From NCBI RefSeq assembly GCF_016918015.1, contig NZ_JAERMK010000005.1, positions 104,761-168,760 on the forward strand: a stretch of 64,000 nt of DNA. The letters are read 5' to 3'. The stretch is from Glycomyces sp. YM15 (GTDB lineage Bacteria; Actinomycetota; Actinomycetes; Mycobacteriales; Micromonosporaceae). The notes beneath the pieces were generated by a model. It was given only the letters and a program-made list of their open reading frames with translations. It made no database searches and was not told where the DNA came from. Below, in pieces: positions 33,491 through 42,852 of this stretch. A program made the translations under genes and the position numbers. Each line of letters starts with the position of its first letter. Positions within the stretch are counted from its first letter, which is position 1.

Positions 33491-33996
33491 GTGGGGATCT
33501 TCGAAGACCGGCGCGGGCTGCTGCAGGCCGTGGCGTACCGGGTGCTCGGGACCGTGACGGACGCGGAGGACATCGTCCAGGCCGGGTCCTGGTCGACGCG
33601 ACCCTGCGTTCGGTCTCGCACCCCGAGATCTACGCGATCGGCGACGCCGCCTCGATCCGGCAGGCCTACGGCGTGATCCACGGGACCTGCCAGAGCGGCA
33701 TCCCCTCGGCCGCGCACGCCGCCGAGTCGATCACGCGGCGGCTGCGCGGGAAGCAGCCGAAGCCGTTGCGGTTCGGATACCTCCACCAGCCGGTCTCGTT
33801 GGGCCGCCGGGATGCCGCCGTCCAGTTCACGAACCCCGACGACACCCCGAGCCGCTGGTACCTCAAGGGGAGGGCCGCGATCGCCTACAAGGAGGCGGTC
33901 AGCGGCAGCCCCCTGAAGTGCTACCGGTCGCGTCGGGCGACCCCGGCCCGCATGACCGGGCGGACCGGGGGCCGCCGCAACCGCCCTGCGGCCTAA
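33491..33996 (+). pseudogene. Deletion scar: ECF sigma N-terminus joined to oxidoreductase C-terminus
   Basis: GTG at 33491 opens a typical SigJ/ECF41-like start (GIFEDRRGLLQAVAYRVLG, TVTDAEDIVQ). At about 33581 this homology ends and, in a different frame, the C-terminal third of an FAD-dependent NADH-dehydrogenase-like protein begins: RVLVDATLRSVSHPEIYAIG, DAASIRQAYG, then HQPVSLGRRDAAVQFTNPDD, up to TAA at 33994. Neither part can fold alone. ECF41 sigma genes often neighbour such oxidoreductases, so an internal deletion between two adjacent genes is the simplest explanation. Confidence 0.75.
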
Positions 33997-35136
33997 GGAC
34001 TTCGCGGCGCGGCCCTCGCTGACGTGGAGCACGGCGTCCGCGCCCTCAAGGATCAACCGGTCCAAGGGGAACGGGCCCTGCGGCGAGGCGAGGTCGGCGC
34101 GTTCGGAGGCTTCGGGGAGGGCCTCGGCGGCGATCAGGCCCCACGTGTCGAATCGCCGCTGGAGCCCGCCTTCATGCGTGCCCGGCTCGGGTGCGGGCAC
34201 CCCGATGCCCTCGCTGCGGCCGAGGCTGCCGACGATGCAGGCGTACCGGCCGCCGAGCAGGGACGCGAGGATCGCGCCCGTGCCGAACCAGGCGAGGTCC
34301 ATGCCGCCCATGGACATCCGGCTCAGATTCCGCTGCAGATGGAGGTTGTGTCCGGATAGGAACGTCGGGCCGCGGTCGGCTTCGAGGGCGCGGATGTCGA
34401 GCACGTTCTGCGCCATGACCGCGTCGCGGACGGCGCCGAGGCGGCTCCACCGGTCGCCGTCCCGGCCGGGACGCGCGGCCTCCCGGTGGTAGCGCAGTAG
34501 GCCCAGCGCCGTGGTGACGTGGACGCGGGCGCGGTCCCAGCGGGCACGCGAGGTCCCCGGGACGAGTTCGGGAGCGCGGGAGTAGAGCTCGGTGAGCAGG
34601 TCGTCGGCGATCGCGCGGAGCTGCGCGGCCTCCGGCGTGCGGCCGGGCGAGCGGGCAGGGTCGGTGACGGCCTCCATGCAGCCCCAGCGCTCGTCGTCGC
34701 CCGCGTGGGCGCGCACGTCGAGGTCGAGGCCCAGGTAGTCGATGGCGTGCTCGAGGTAGCGGCGCGGGCTTTCCGCGGTGAACTCGAACGGGGCGTCGAT
34801 GCCGTGGAAGGCGAGGCGGTCCTCCAGGGGCCGACCGATGTTGTAGTCGCGCATCCAGGCGACAAGGGCCCGGTTGGCGGCGAACTCGCCGAAGCCGTGC
34901 GAGAAGCCCTGGGCCATGGCCTCGTCGAGCGTTCCGAGTCCATGTAGGACGAAATCGTTGACCGTGAGGGCGGCGACGCGGTCGGATTCGAGGGCGAAGG
35001 ACCGGAAGCCGCGTTCGGCGAGCTGGGCGAAGAGTTCGTTGCGGATCTCCCCGAACGCGGGCTCCCGGTGGTCGGGTTCGCCGAGGGCCACGATGTCGTG
35101 GGTGTCGGTGACGAATTCGCGAATGTCTTGAGTCAT
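33997..35136 (-). CDS. Erythromycin esterase-like protein, 3' end lost
   Basis: About 380 residues of an EreA/EreB-superfamily protein, starting MTQDIREFVTDTHDIV at 35136. Family blocks: ALGEPDHREPAFGEIRNEL with the GE-x2-H segment, RSFALESDR, AFHGIDAP, and a core ending FPLDRLILEGADAVLHVSEG. Members hydrolyse macrolide lactones or related esters with catalytic His and Glu; many are of unknown substrate. Homology ends at RAAKS (about 33998), where the adjacent deletion scar begins, and no stop codon follows; the frame runs open to 32701. The native terminus was probably only a few residues further, so the domain may still be nearly complete. The start follows AAGGCC; an upstream in-frame ATG exists but lies in non-coding-looking sequence. 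Confidence 0.7.
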
Positions 35137-35288
35137 GGCCTTGAAGCTATCTTTGATAGATCGATTGAACGTTGCAACTGGTCTGACCGTATGAGCGAGC
35201 TCGAAAGTCTCAATCGAAGATGCACCCCGAGTCTGCGATGCGGCCGCGAGTAGCGGCCGTGGTCGGCCCGCTCCCCTAGGCTCGGGTG

Positions 35289-35861
35289 ATGACAGTGCGA
35301 TGGCCTGAGGCGATCCTCGGGCAGCTCGATTTCTACTGGGACGCCCACCTGCGACCGCGGTTGGAGGGCCTGACCGACGACGAGTACTTCTGGGAGCCTG
35401 TCGACGGCTGCTGGAGCCTCCGGCCCGACGCCGAGGGCGCATTGCGGATGGACGGGGCCGATCCCGCTCCCGAGCCGCCGCCGGTGACCACGATCGCCTG
35501 GCGGATGCTCCACATCGGCCGCGACGTGCTCGGCGTCCGCACCCGAGCGTTCTTCGGCCCCAACGAAGGCCTGGAAGACGCCGAAATGTGGGACCTGCGC
35601 CTCTGGCCCGACACGTTGCCCGCGACCGCGGCCGACGCACTCGCCATGCTGGAGCAGTCGTATGCGCATTGGCGCGAGGGCGTGCGCAGCCTGGACGCCG
35701 AGGCGATCGAGGAGCCGTTGGGCCCTCAAGGCGGCTGGTTCGCCGAATCCCCCATGGCGGCCCTCGTCCTCCACCTCAACCGCGAGGTGATGGCCCACGG
35801 CGCGGAGATCTGCCTCCTCCGCGACCTGTACCGCGCCAAGGGCTTCGACGAGCGGCGCTGA
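35289..35861 (+). CDS. DinB superfamily protein
   Basis: A 190-residue four-helix-bundle protein. Histidines at LHIGRDVLGVRT (about residue 77) and VLHLNREVMAHGAEICLL (about 161 and 169) match the three-His metal site of DinB/YfiT/mycothiol-dependent enzymes. The N-terminus (LGQLDFYWDAHLRPRLEGLT, DEYFWEP) is typical of this family in actinobacteria, where members may use mycothiol as cosubstrate. Start at ATG 35289 (GTG 35286 directly before it is also possible). It converges with the GH3 gene with 3 bases between stops. Confidence 0.85.
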   Translation: MTVRWPEAILGQLDFYWDAHLRPRLEGLTDDEYFWEPVDGCWSLRPDAEGALRMDGADPAPEPPPVTTIAWRMLHIGRDVLGVRTRAFFGPNEGLEDAEMWDLRLWPDTLPATAADALAMLEQSYAHWREGVRSLDAEAIEEPLGPQGGWFAESPMAALVLHLNREVMAHGAEICLLRDLYRAKGFDERR

Positions 35862-35864
35862 CCC

Positions 35865-37763
35865 TCAGGCGGTCTGCAGGCCGAAACCGAAGGGGTACAA
35901 CGGGTCGTAGGCGGCATCGCCGACGTTCATCGGCTCCTGGTCGTTCGAGCGGGGCCAGGTGACCGGCAGGCGGCCGCCGTAGGGCGTCTCGCCGAAGAGC
36001 GGGTCGGCGACCCCGGCGCCTTCGCTGCCGGGCAGCCAGGCCGCGACGAGCGCGTCGACCTCGGCGAGGTGCGAGGTGATCTCGATCGGGCGGCCGGAGA
36101 CGACGATGACGACGCAGGCGACGGCGGCGCAGACGGTGTCGATCGCGGCGGCGTCCGCATCGGACACCCGCATGTCGTGCTCCCCCGCGCCCGCGTCGCC
36201 GATGCCTTCGGCGTACGGGTCCTCCGCGACGACGACGATGCCGACGTCGGCGTCGCCGATCGGCTCGGACGCGGTCTCGCTGTAAGTGATCGACGCATCG
36301 GGCGCGACCGCTTCGATCCCTGCGCGGATGCTGGTGCCCTCCGTGACCGTCTCCACCGCGCCCTGCCAGGACGCGGTCCAGCCGCCCAGTTGGCGGCCGA
36401 GCGCGTCGGCTCCGGATCCGGCCAGGTAGATCGACTCGCCGCCGGTGAGCGGGAGCAGGTCGTCGTCGTTGCGCAGCAGGGTCTGCGACGCGGCCGCGGC
36501 CTGGCGGGCGGTCTCGCGGTGCTCGGCCGATCCGACGTCGGCCGCGCCGGCGGTGTCCGCGAAGGGCTGCTCGAACAGGCCGAGTGCGAACTTCTGGGTG
36601 AGGATGCGGGAGACGGCGTCGTCGATGCGCTCCTCGCCGACGCCGCCGGAGTCCACTTCGGCCAGCAGTGTGTCGATGAAGCGGCGGTACTCGAACGGCA
36701 CCATGACCATGTCGACCCCGGCGTTGATCGAGGTGCGCACGGCCTCGGCGTAGTCATCACTGACCTGGTCCACGCCCTGCCAGTCGGAGACGACGAAGCC
36801 GTCGAAGCCGAGCTCTCCTTTGAGGACCTCGTTGATGAGGTACGCGTCGCCGTGGGTCTTCAGCGGGCCGTCCCCGAGGTCGGTCGACGAGAACGAGACC
36901 ATGACCGAACCGACGCCCGCGTCCACGGCGGCTTCGAAAGGCGCCAAGTGGATCGAGCGCAGCTCGTCCTCGGTGAGCGTGGTGACGCCCTGGTCGAGGA
37001 GGTAGTCGTCGGTGGTCGACGTGCCGAAGGCGGTGCCGCCGTCGCCGACGTAGTGCTTGGCGGTGGCCAGCACGCTGGAGTTCGCGGCCAGGTCCTCGCC
37101 CTGGTAGCCCTGCACGACGGGCCCGGCGTACTCGACGGCCAGGCCGGGGTCCTCGCCGAAGGACTCGTACGTGCGGCCCCAGCGGCTGTCGCGGGCGACG
37201 CACACGCACGGCGCGAAGGTCCAGTGCACGCCGGTCGCCCGGGTCTCGGCGGCGGTGATCGCGGCGGCCTCCGCGGCGAGGGCGGGGTCGTGGGCCGCTC
37301 CGAGGCCGATGTTGTGCGGGAAGATCACCGCTCCGGGCAGCGCGCCGTTGCCGTGGACGGCGTCGATGCCGTAGATCAGCGGGATGCCGAGGCGCGATGC
37401 CGCCGCCTCGCTTTGGTAGCCGTCGATCATCTCGGCCCAGGCCTCAGGGGTGTCGCGGAGGGCGTCCGAGCCGCCGTTGAGGAGTGAGCCGATGCCGAGC
37501 AGGCCGATGTCGCCCGGGTGGCCCTCGATGGCGAGCACCGCGACCTGCGTCATCTGGCCGACCTTCTCCGCGATCGTCATGCGGCCGAGGAGATCGGCGA
37601 CGCGGTCGGCGACCGGGGCGCCGGGGTCGAGGTAGGAGGCGTCGCCGGCGTCCCCGTCGGGGACGACCACGAGCACGGTGATCACGGCGGCGGCCAGCGC
37701 GGCGATCAGAGCGGTCCAGAGGACGGCCGGGCGGCGGAGGACTGCGGGCAAGTGTGCGCCCAT
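35865..37763 (-). CDS. Glycoside hydrolase family 3 beta-glucosidase
   Basis: A 632-residue GH3 enzyme. An N-terminal signal-anchor helix (AVLWTALIAALAAAVITVLV) places it outside the membrane. The catalytic domain begins DRVADLLGRMTIAEKVGQMT; substrate-binding KHYVGDGGT and the nucleophile Asp in FVVSDWQGV (about residue 324) are intact. The second domain has LPLTGGESIYLAGSGADALG and ends YPFGFGLQ. It should release glucose from cellobiose or other beta-glucosides outside the cell. AAGGAG lies 9 bases before ATG 37763. A CebR-like box is 62 bases upstream, suggesting repression in the absence of cello-oligosaccharides, shared with the divergent GH74 gene. Confidence 0.92.
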   Translation of the reverse strand: MGAHLPAVLRRPAVLWTALIAALAAAVITVLVVVPDGDAGDASYLDPGAPVADRVADLLGRMTIAEKVGQMTQVAVLAIEGHPGDIGLLGIGSLLNGGSDALRDTPEAWAEMIDGYQSEAAASRLGIPLIYGIDAVHGNGALPGAVIFPHNIGLGAAHDPALAAEAAAITAAETRATGVHWTFAPCVCVARDSRWGRTYESFGEDPGLAVEYAGPVVQGYQGEDLAANSSVLATAKHYVGDGGTAFGTSTTDDYLLDQGVTTLTEDELRSIHLAPFEAAVDAGVGSVMVSFSSTDLGDGPLKTHGDAYLINEVLKGELGFDGFVVSDWQGVDQVSDDYAEAVRTSINAGVDMVMVPFEYRRFIDTLLAEVDSGGVGEERIDDAVSRILTQKFALGLFEQPFADTAGAADVGSAEHRETARQAAAASQTLLRNDDDLLPLTGGESIYLAGSGADALGRQLGGWTASWQGAVETVTEGTSIRAGIEAVAPDASITYSETASEPIGDADVGIVVVAEDPYAEGIGDAGAGEHDMRVSDADAAAIDTVCAAVACVVIVVSGRPIEITSHLAEVDALVAAWLPGSEGAGVADPLFGETPYGGRLPVTWPRSNDQEPMNVGDAAYDPLYPFGFGLQTA

Positions 37764-37824
37764 TGGGCGGGCTCCTTGAAGAGTGAGCGATCGGCTACGG
37801 CCCCAACCGGGTCCGACTGTATCG

Positions 37825-37838
37825 GAAGAGCGCTCCCA
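37825..37838 (-). promoter_or_regulatory. CebR-like operator
   Basis: On the minus strand this reads TGGGAGCGCTCTTC, 11 of 14 matches to the CebR box TGGGAGCGCTCCCA known from Streptomyces cellulose regulons. It lies between the divergent GH3 and GH74 genes. Confidence 0.6.
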
Positions 37839-37874
37839 TGTCCAGCGAAACGTGCGCGTCAAGCCCGAGGGCCG

Positions 37875-37894
37875 GTAGTGCATCACATGGCACA
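37875..37894 (+). promoter_or_regulatory. CATCACATGGCAC motif, site A
   Basis: GTAGTGCATCACATGGCACA resembles GTAATACATCACATGTCACC upstream of the 50377 membrane-protein gene. Short overlapping ACATG units make it partly palindromic. Regulatory meaning is inferred from its intergenic position only. Confidence 0.3.
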
Positions 37895-37937
37895 TGTCAT
37901 GTACCGCCGACGGGGGCGAAGAAACCTTTTCGAGGCG

Positions 37938-37949
37938 CGCTTGCAAGCG
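37938..37949. promoter_or_regulatory. CGCTTGCAAGCG perfect palindrome
   Basis: A 12-bp perfect palindrome of LacI-family operator style, about 90 bases before the GH74 start. A near-identical GCGCTTGCA half recurs in the box upstream of the CE1 gene. Confidence 0.5.
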
Positions 37950-38040
37950 TCATCGCCCCCTGTTATGTTGGGTCTCCAAACTAACCCTTTGGTGGCTCTC
38001 CGGAGCCGGCCCCCCGTCCCTCTGCCCTCTAGGAGCACCC

Positions 38041-40428
38041 GTGCGACGACGCACATTCGCCGCTTCGATCGGCGCCGCCGCAATGGCCGCCACCGCCGTG
38101 CCCGGCATCGCCAACGCCAAGACCTCCGGCCGCTGCGAGGACGCCTACACCTGGCGCAACGCGGTGGTCAACGGCGGCGGCTACGTCCCCGGCATCGTCT
38201 TCAACGAAACCGAGGCCGACCTCGCTTACGCCCGCACCGACATCGGCGGCCTCTACCGCTGGCAGGAGGCCACCCAGACGTGGCTCCCGCTCCTCGACTG
38301 GGTCGGCTGGGACGACTGGGGCTGGACCGGCGTCGTCTCCGTCGCCACCGACCCCGTGGAGACGAACCGCGTCTACGCCGCGGTCGGGACCTACACCAAC
38401 GACTGGGACCCCAGCCCCGGCGCGGTCCTCTACTCCGACGACCGCGGTGCCACGTGGGGCGTCGCCGAACTCCCGTTCAAGCAGGGCGGCAACATGCCCG
38501 GCCGCGGCATGGGCGAACGGCTCGCCGTCGACCCGGCCGACAACGCCGTCGTCTACCTGGGCACCCCGAACGGCAACGGCCTGTGGCGCTCGGGCGACCA
38601 CGGCCGCACCTGGGCGAGGGTCGAGGCGTTCCCGAACGCGGGGAACTTCGTGCAGGACCCCGGCAGCGACTACTCCGACGACAACCAGGGCGTCATCTGG
38701 GTCGAGTTCGACCAGGCCGGCCGCATCTTCGTCGGCGTAGCCGACCCGGCCGACCCGCTCTACGTCTCCGAGGACCGGGGCCAGACCTGGCAGCCCGTCC
38801 CCGGCGCCGCCGCGATCGGATCGGTGGACGGCAACAAGACGATCCCGAAGCAGGCCGCGATCGACCACGCCAACGGCCACCTCTTCATCGTCACCAGCTG
38901 GGACCCGGGCCCCTACAACGGCGCTCCGGCCTCCGGCAAGGGCGGCGCGATCTGGCGTCTCGACCTCGCCACGGGCGACTGGGCGGACGTGACCCCGTCC
39001 TACAGCCCCGTCGGCAAGACCCCGGGCTTCGGCGGGATCACCGTCGACCGCCAGCGCCCCGGCACGCTCATGGCCGCCACCCAGAACAACTGGTACCCCG
39101 ACGAGATCCTCTACCGCTCCCGGGATTCGGGCGCGACCTGGGAGACGAGCTGGGACTACGCGTTCGACGCGAACTGGTCGTGGCCGCCCGAGCGGGTCGA
39201 CCGGTTCGCCATGGACGCTTCGGGGAGCGAGTGGCTGTCGTTCGGCGGTGTCGACGACGGCCCGTCCTATGCGGTCAAGCACGGCTGGATGATCGACGCG
39301 CTGGCGATCGACCCGCACAACTCGGACCGGATCATGTGGGGCACGGGCGCCACGATCTGGGGCACGGAGCAGTTGACCGCCTGGGACGGGCAGGGACCGC
39401 TCGTGGGCTGGGACGAGGAGGCGGGGCACCAGGTGCCGCTGCCGGTGGAGCAGTTCACGGTGGCCGTGCGTGTGGACGGTCTGGAGGAGACCGCGGTGCA
39501 GGACATCGCGGCGCTCGGCGGCACGCTGGTGACGGCGACCGGGGACCTCGGCGGGTTCGTGCAGGACGATCTGGGGCGGTCGGGCGTGCAGATCCGGCGT
39601 CCGGACTGGTCGTCGGGGCGGAGCGTGGACTTCGCGGCGTTGAGGCCCGAGATCGTGGTCGGTTCCGGTGACGTGCACGGCGATGTGGACGGCCATGTGG
39701 GCGTCTCGGTCGACCGGGGCGCGACCTGGTTGACGACCAAGCGGCTCGAAGGCGTTGCGGGAGGTGCGAACGGCGGCACGGTCGCGGTGAGCGCGGACGG
39801 CGGGGTGATCGTGTGGACGCCCGGCGACGGGACGACCGCGCCGGTGTTCAGTTCCGACCTCGGCCAGACGTGGACGCCGGTGGACGGGCTGCCCGCGGGT
39901 GCGAAGGTGCGCGCGGACCGGGTCAACCCGAACCGCTTGTACGCCTTCGCTTCCGGGAAGTTCTACGCGAGCGCGAACGGCGGACTGAGCTTCGCCGAGA
40001 CCGGCGCGTCGGGCCTGCCGCCGACGGGCGATGTGGACTTCCGGGCGGTGCCGGGCAAGCGCGGGCACCTGTGGCTGGCCGGGGGCAACGACCCCGACGC
40101 GGTCGACCCGTTGTACGGGATGTGGCGTTCGACCGACGGCGGTTCGTCGTGGAAGCGGATCCGGGACTTCGAGGAGGCCGACGCGGTCGGCTTCGGCAAG
40201 GGCCGTGGGCGGCGCGGCTATCCGGCGATCTTCGCGTCGGCGAAGTCGGGCGGGCAGCGCGGCATCTGGCGTTCGACCGATGAGGGGCTGAGCTGGCAGC
40301 GCGTCAATGACGACGCGCACCAGTGGGCTTGGACCGGAAAGGCGGTCTCGGGCGATCCGGAGGTGTTCGGCCGCGTCTACATCGCGACGAACGGCCGCGG
40401 GTTGATCTACGGCGACATCGCGGACTGA
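38041..40428 (+). CDS. Secreted GH74 xyloglucanase/oligoxyloglucan hydrolase
   Basis: A 795-residue secreted enzyme. The start is GTG 38041 with AGGAG 6 bases before. The N-terminus is a Tat signal (RRRTFAASIGAAAMAATAVP, cut after ANA). The mature protein is the two seven-bladed propellers of GH74: YTWRNAVVNGGGYVPGIVFN, ARTDIGGLYRW (first catalytic Asp, about residue 65) and many GATW/GLSW/GSSW blade turns. A second Asp is expected in GDVDFRAVPG-like sequence of the C-terminal propeller. There is no CBM or dockerin. It would cleave xyloglucan backbones, feeding the GH3 enzyme. CebR-like and palindromic boxes precede it. Confidence 0.92.
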   Translation: MRRRTFAASIGAAAMAATAVPGIANAKTSGRCEDAYTWRNAVVNGGGYVPGIVFNETEADLAYARTDIGGLYRWQEATQTWLPLLDWVGWDDWGWTGVVSVATDPVETNRVYAAVGTYTNDWDPSPGAVLYSDDRGATWGVAELPFKQGGNMPGRGMGERLAVDPADNAVVYLGTPNGNGLWRSGDHGRTWARVEAFPNAGNFVQDPGSDYSDDNQGVIWVEFDQAGRIFVGVADPADPLYVSEDRGQTWQPVPGAAAIGSVDGNKTIPKQAAIDHANGHLFIVTSWDPGPYNGAPASGKGGAIWRLDLATGDWADVTPSYSPVGKTPGFGGITVDRQRPGTLMAATQNNWYPDEILYRSRDSGATWETSWDYAFDANWSWPPERVDRFAMDASGSEWLSFGGVDDGPSYAVKHGWMIDALAIDPHNSDRIMWGTGATIWGTEQLTAWDGQGPLVGWDEEAGHQVPLPVEQFTVAVRVDGLEETAVQDIAALGGTLVTATGDLGGFVQDDLGRSGVQIRRPDWSSGRSVDFAALRPEIVVGSGDVHGDVDGHVGVSVDRGATWLTTKRLEGVAGGANGGTVAVSADGGVIVWTPGDGTTAPVFSSDLGQTWTPVDGLPAGAKVRADRVNPNRLYAFASGKFYASANGGLSFAETGASGLPPTGDVDFRAVPGKRGHLWLAGGNDPDAVDPLYGMWRSTDGGSSWKRIRDFEEADAVGFGKGRGRRGYPAIFASAKSGGQRGIWRSTDEGLSWQRVNDDAHQWAWTGKAVSGDPEVFGRVYIATNGRGLIYGDIAD

Positions 40429-40474
40429 CGGCCGCCGGACTATATTCCCTTGTAGACGCTCTGGGGAGCGACCG

Positions 40475-40514
40475 CGCCGGTCGCGGGACCAACCGTTCGG
40501 TCCCGCGACCGGCG
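40475..40514 (+). terminator. 16-bp terminator hairpin after GH74
   Basis: Arms 40475-40490 and 40499-40514 (CGCCGGTCGCGGGACC and its complement) are perfect with an AACCGTTC loop; CTTTCT follows. It ends the GH74 transcript. Confidence 0.85.
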
Positions 40515-40651
40515 CTTTCTCGTGCGCGGGCACGCTTCCACGGTGTATGCGGTTGGGTGGCATGAACTGTCGGTAATGCCCAATACGAACGGCTGATCGG
40601 CACCGGTAAGGTAATCGCATGAATAGCCCTGTATAGGAAGGACCACCCCTG

Positions 40652-41323
40652 GTGCCCGACGTGCCCTCCACTCGTCTGGTCTACGACGCCCTCCTGATCA
40701 CCTCGCTCGACGATGCCTACAAGCCCGCCACCGGTCCTCGCGTGACCGGGCTCGGGATCGGCGCGGCGCTGCTGGCGGAGCTGGTGCTCTCGCAGCACCT
40801 GGCCGTGTGGACCGCGAAGGGAGTCGATCGGGTGTGCTTGGACGAGCGGTACCGGCCGCCGGAGGACTCCCTGGCGCTGTGGCTGGCCGAGCACGTCCGC
40901 GCCGAGCGCACCAGCCTCGCGGTGCGGGACTGGCTCGATTTCCTCGCCGCCGCCGACGTCTACACGAAGACCGCCGAGCACATGGCCATGCACGGGTTCA
41001 TGGTCCGCCGCGAGTACCGCTCGCGGTGGCTCAAGCGGGTGGAGGTCGGGTTCGAGCCGAGCGACCCGCTCATCGCGAACGCCGTGTTCGCCAGGCTGCG
41101 CCGCCATCTGTCCATTTCAGAGCGCGCAATAGCGGTGGAGGACGCCTTCCTGCTGGCGCTCACCGAAGCGGTCGGCCTCTCCAAACCGCTCTACCACCAG
41201 TTGCCGTCCGGCGCACGCGTGTACGCCGGCAAGCGCAGGCAGGCGCTGCCCGCCGCGCTGCGCGCCCTCCTGGCGCACCTGGCCGCGGCGGTGGCGGACA
41301 TCGCCATCACCGGCGGCCGCTGA
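40652..41323 (+). CDS. GPP34/GOLPH3-like phosphoinositide-binding family protein
   Basis: A 223-residue, GTG-started helical protein of the GPP34 family, named for eukaryotic Golgi phosphoprotein 3 but very common in actinobacteria. Blocks include YDALLITSLDDAYKPATGP, GIGAALLAELVLSQHLAVW, and RRHLSISERAIAVEDAFLLA near residue 160. Bacterial members lack a proven role; binding to acidic lipids is possible. AGGAAGGA lies 10 bases before the GTG. It is followed 36 bases later by the permease gene, probably as one operon. Confidence 0.85.
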   Translation: MPDVPSTRLVYDALLITSLDDAYKPATGPRVTGLGIGAALLAELVLSQHLAVWTAKGVDRVCLDERYRPPEDSLALWLAEHVRAERTSLAVRDWLDFLAAADVYTKTAEHMAMHGFMVRREYRSRWLKRVEVGFEPSDPLIANAVFARLRRHLSISERAIAVEDAFLLALTEAVGLSKPLYHQLPSGARVYAGKRRQALPAALRALLAHLAAAVADIAITGGR

Positions 41324-41358
41324 CACCACCCGCCACTGGAACAAGGAGTCCCGCCCCC

Positions 41359-42852
41359 ATGCCCACTCCGTCCTCACCGCCGAGCGCGGTGCGAGCCGTC
41401 CTGGCCCGCGACAAGCTCGGCACGTTCAGTCTCCTGCACTTCTCCCTGACCGCCGCGACCCCGTTGACGGTGATCGCGGGCGGCGTCGTCGTCATGTTCG
41501 CCATCGCCGGCCAGACCGGCATCCCGCTGGGGTACGTGATCATCGCGGTATGCCTGTGGCTCTTCAGCGTCGGCTACACGACGATGTCGCGGCACATCAC
41601 CAACGCGGGCGCGTTCTACGCGTTCATCGCGCGCGGCATCGGCCGCGTCCCCGGAGTCGCGGCCGCATGGGTCGCGGCGACCGCATACTGCGCCATGCAG
41701 ATCAGCCTCTACGGCCTGCTCGGCCTCACCGCGCGGAGCGTCCTGTCCCGAATGGGCGCCGACGTGCCGTGGTGGGGCTGCGCGCTCGCCGCATGGCTCC
41801 TCATCGGACTCCTCGGCACACGCGCGGTCGACATCAACGCGAAGGTCCTGGCCGTGCTGCTGGTCGTGGAGATCGCGGTGATCCTGCTGTTCAGCGCTTC
41901 GAACTTCGTGAACGCCGCCGACGGCCTGCCGTTCGGGGTGCTGTCGCCGAACCAGCTGGGCGGCGAAGCGGCCGGAGCCATGCTGGCGCTGGCGGTCACC
42001 GGCTTCATCGGATTCGAATCGCCCACCGTCTACGGTGAGGAGGCGAAGGACCGGCGGCGCACGGTCGCCCGTGCCACCGTCGCCACGGTCGGCATCCTCG
42101 CGTTCATCTACATCTTCTCGTCGTGGTCGATCATCACCGCGGTCGGCGAGGACGGCGTCGTCGCGGCCGCCACGGACGACCCGGGGCTCATGTTCACCCT
42201 CGCCGGCGACCAGCTCGGCGCCCCGTGGGCGACCATCGGCGAGGTGCTGCTGCTGACCTCGGTCACCGCCGCGGCACTGAGCTTCCACAACACGACCGCA
42301 CGCTACCTGTTCGCGCTCGGCCGCGAGCGCGTCGCGCCCGCCTGGCTGGGCCGGACGTCACCGCGAACCTCCTCCCCCTCCGCGGCGTCGATCACGCAGA
42401 CCGTCATCAGCGGCCTGGTCCTCGTCACCTGGGTGGCCCTGGACCTCGACCCGCTCGTGCACCTGTTCTTCTACATGAGCACTTCGGCGGGGATCGGCCT
42501 GCTCGCGCTGATCGCCGCCTGCGCGATCGCGGTCGTCGTGTACTTCGCACGCGACCGGCGCGGGGAATCGATCTGGGCCGCGCGCATCGCGCCGGCGCTC
42601 TCGGTCTTCGCGCTGGTGTGGGTGCTGTACCTTTCGGTCCTGCACTTCCACACCTTGTTGGGTGTCGAGAAGGGATCGACGCTGCCGGTGCTCGTTCCGA
42701 TCCTGTTCGCGGGACTGGCGGTCCTCGGCGCGGCGTGGGGCGCGTATCTGAAACGGTGCCGTCCGGAGGTGTACGCCGGGATCGGCCATGGAGCCAAGGC
42801 CGCGCTCGTGACCGAGACGGCCGAGCCGGTGGGGGTGGCCGGTGGCCGCTAG
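41359..42852 (+). CDS. APC-superfamily amino acid permease
   Basis: A 497-residue transporter with about 12 membrane helices. The first helix holds LTAATPLTVIAGGVVVMFAI, the family's unwound substrate-site region is GFIGFESPTVYGEEAKDRRR (about residue 217), typical of APC permeases (GFESxxxxxEExxxPxR). The C-terminal ~25 residues are cytosolic. It takes up amino acids or polyamines with a cation. ACAAGGAG lies 11 bases before the ATG. It overlaps the following GNAT gene by 11 bases, so the two are coupled; the acetyltransferase may act on the imported amine. Confidence 0.9.
   Translation: MPTPSSPPSAVRAVLARDKLGTFSLLHFSLTAATPLTVIAGGVVVMFAIAGQTGIPLGYVIIAVCLWLFSVGYTTMSRHITNAGAFYAFIARGIGRVPGVAAAWVAATAYCAMQISLYGLLGLTARSVLSRMGADVPWWGCALAAWLLIGLLGTRAVDINAKVLAVLLVVEIAVILLFSASNFVNAADGLPFGVLSPNQLGGEAAGAMLALAVTGFIGFESPTVYGEEAKDRRRTVARATVATVGILAFIYIFSSWSIITAVGEDGVVAAATDDPGLMFTLAGDQLGAPWATIGEVLLLTSVTAAALSFHNTTARYLFALGRERVAPAWLGRTSPRTSSPSAASITQTVISGLVLVTWVALDLDPLVHLFFYMSTSAGIGLLALIAACAIAVVVYFARDRRGESIWAARIAPALSVFALVWVLYLSVLHFHTLLGVEKGSTLPVLVPILFAGLAVLGAAWGAYLKRCRPEVYAGIGHGAKAALVTETAEPVGVAGGR

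Noticed and set aside
32701-35136. Erythromycin esterase-DUF2071 fusion as a functional protein
   Set aside because: The joining segment is the antisense of sigma/oxidoreductase fragments; better explained by a rearrangement scar.
38029-40671. 880-codon minus-strand frame opposite GH74
   Set aside because: Antisense shadow; Arg/Val-rich without domains, while the plus strand has a full GH74 enzyme with a Tat signal.
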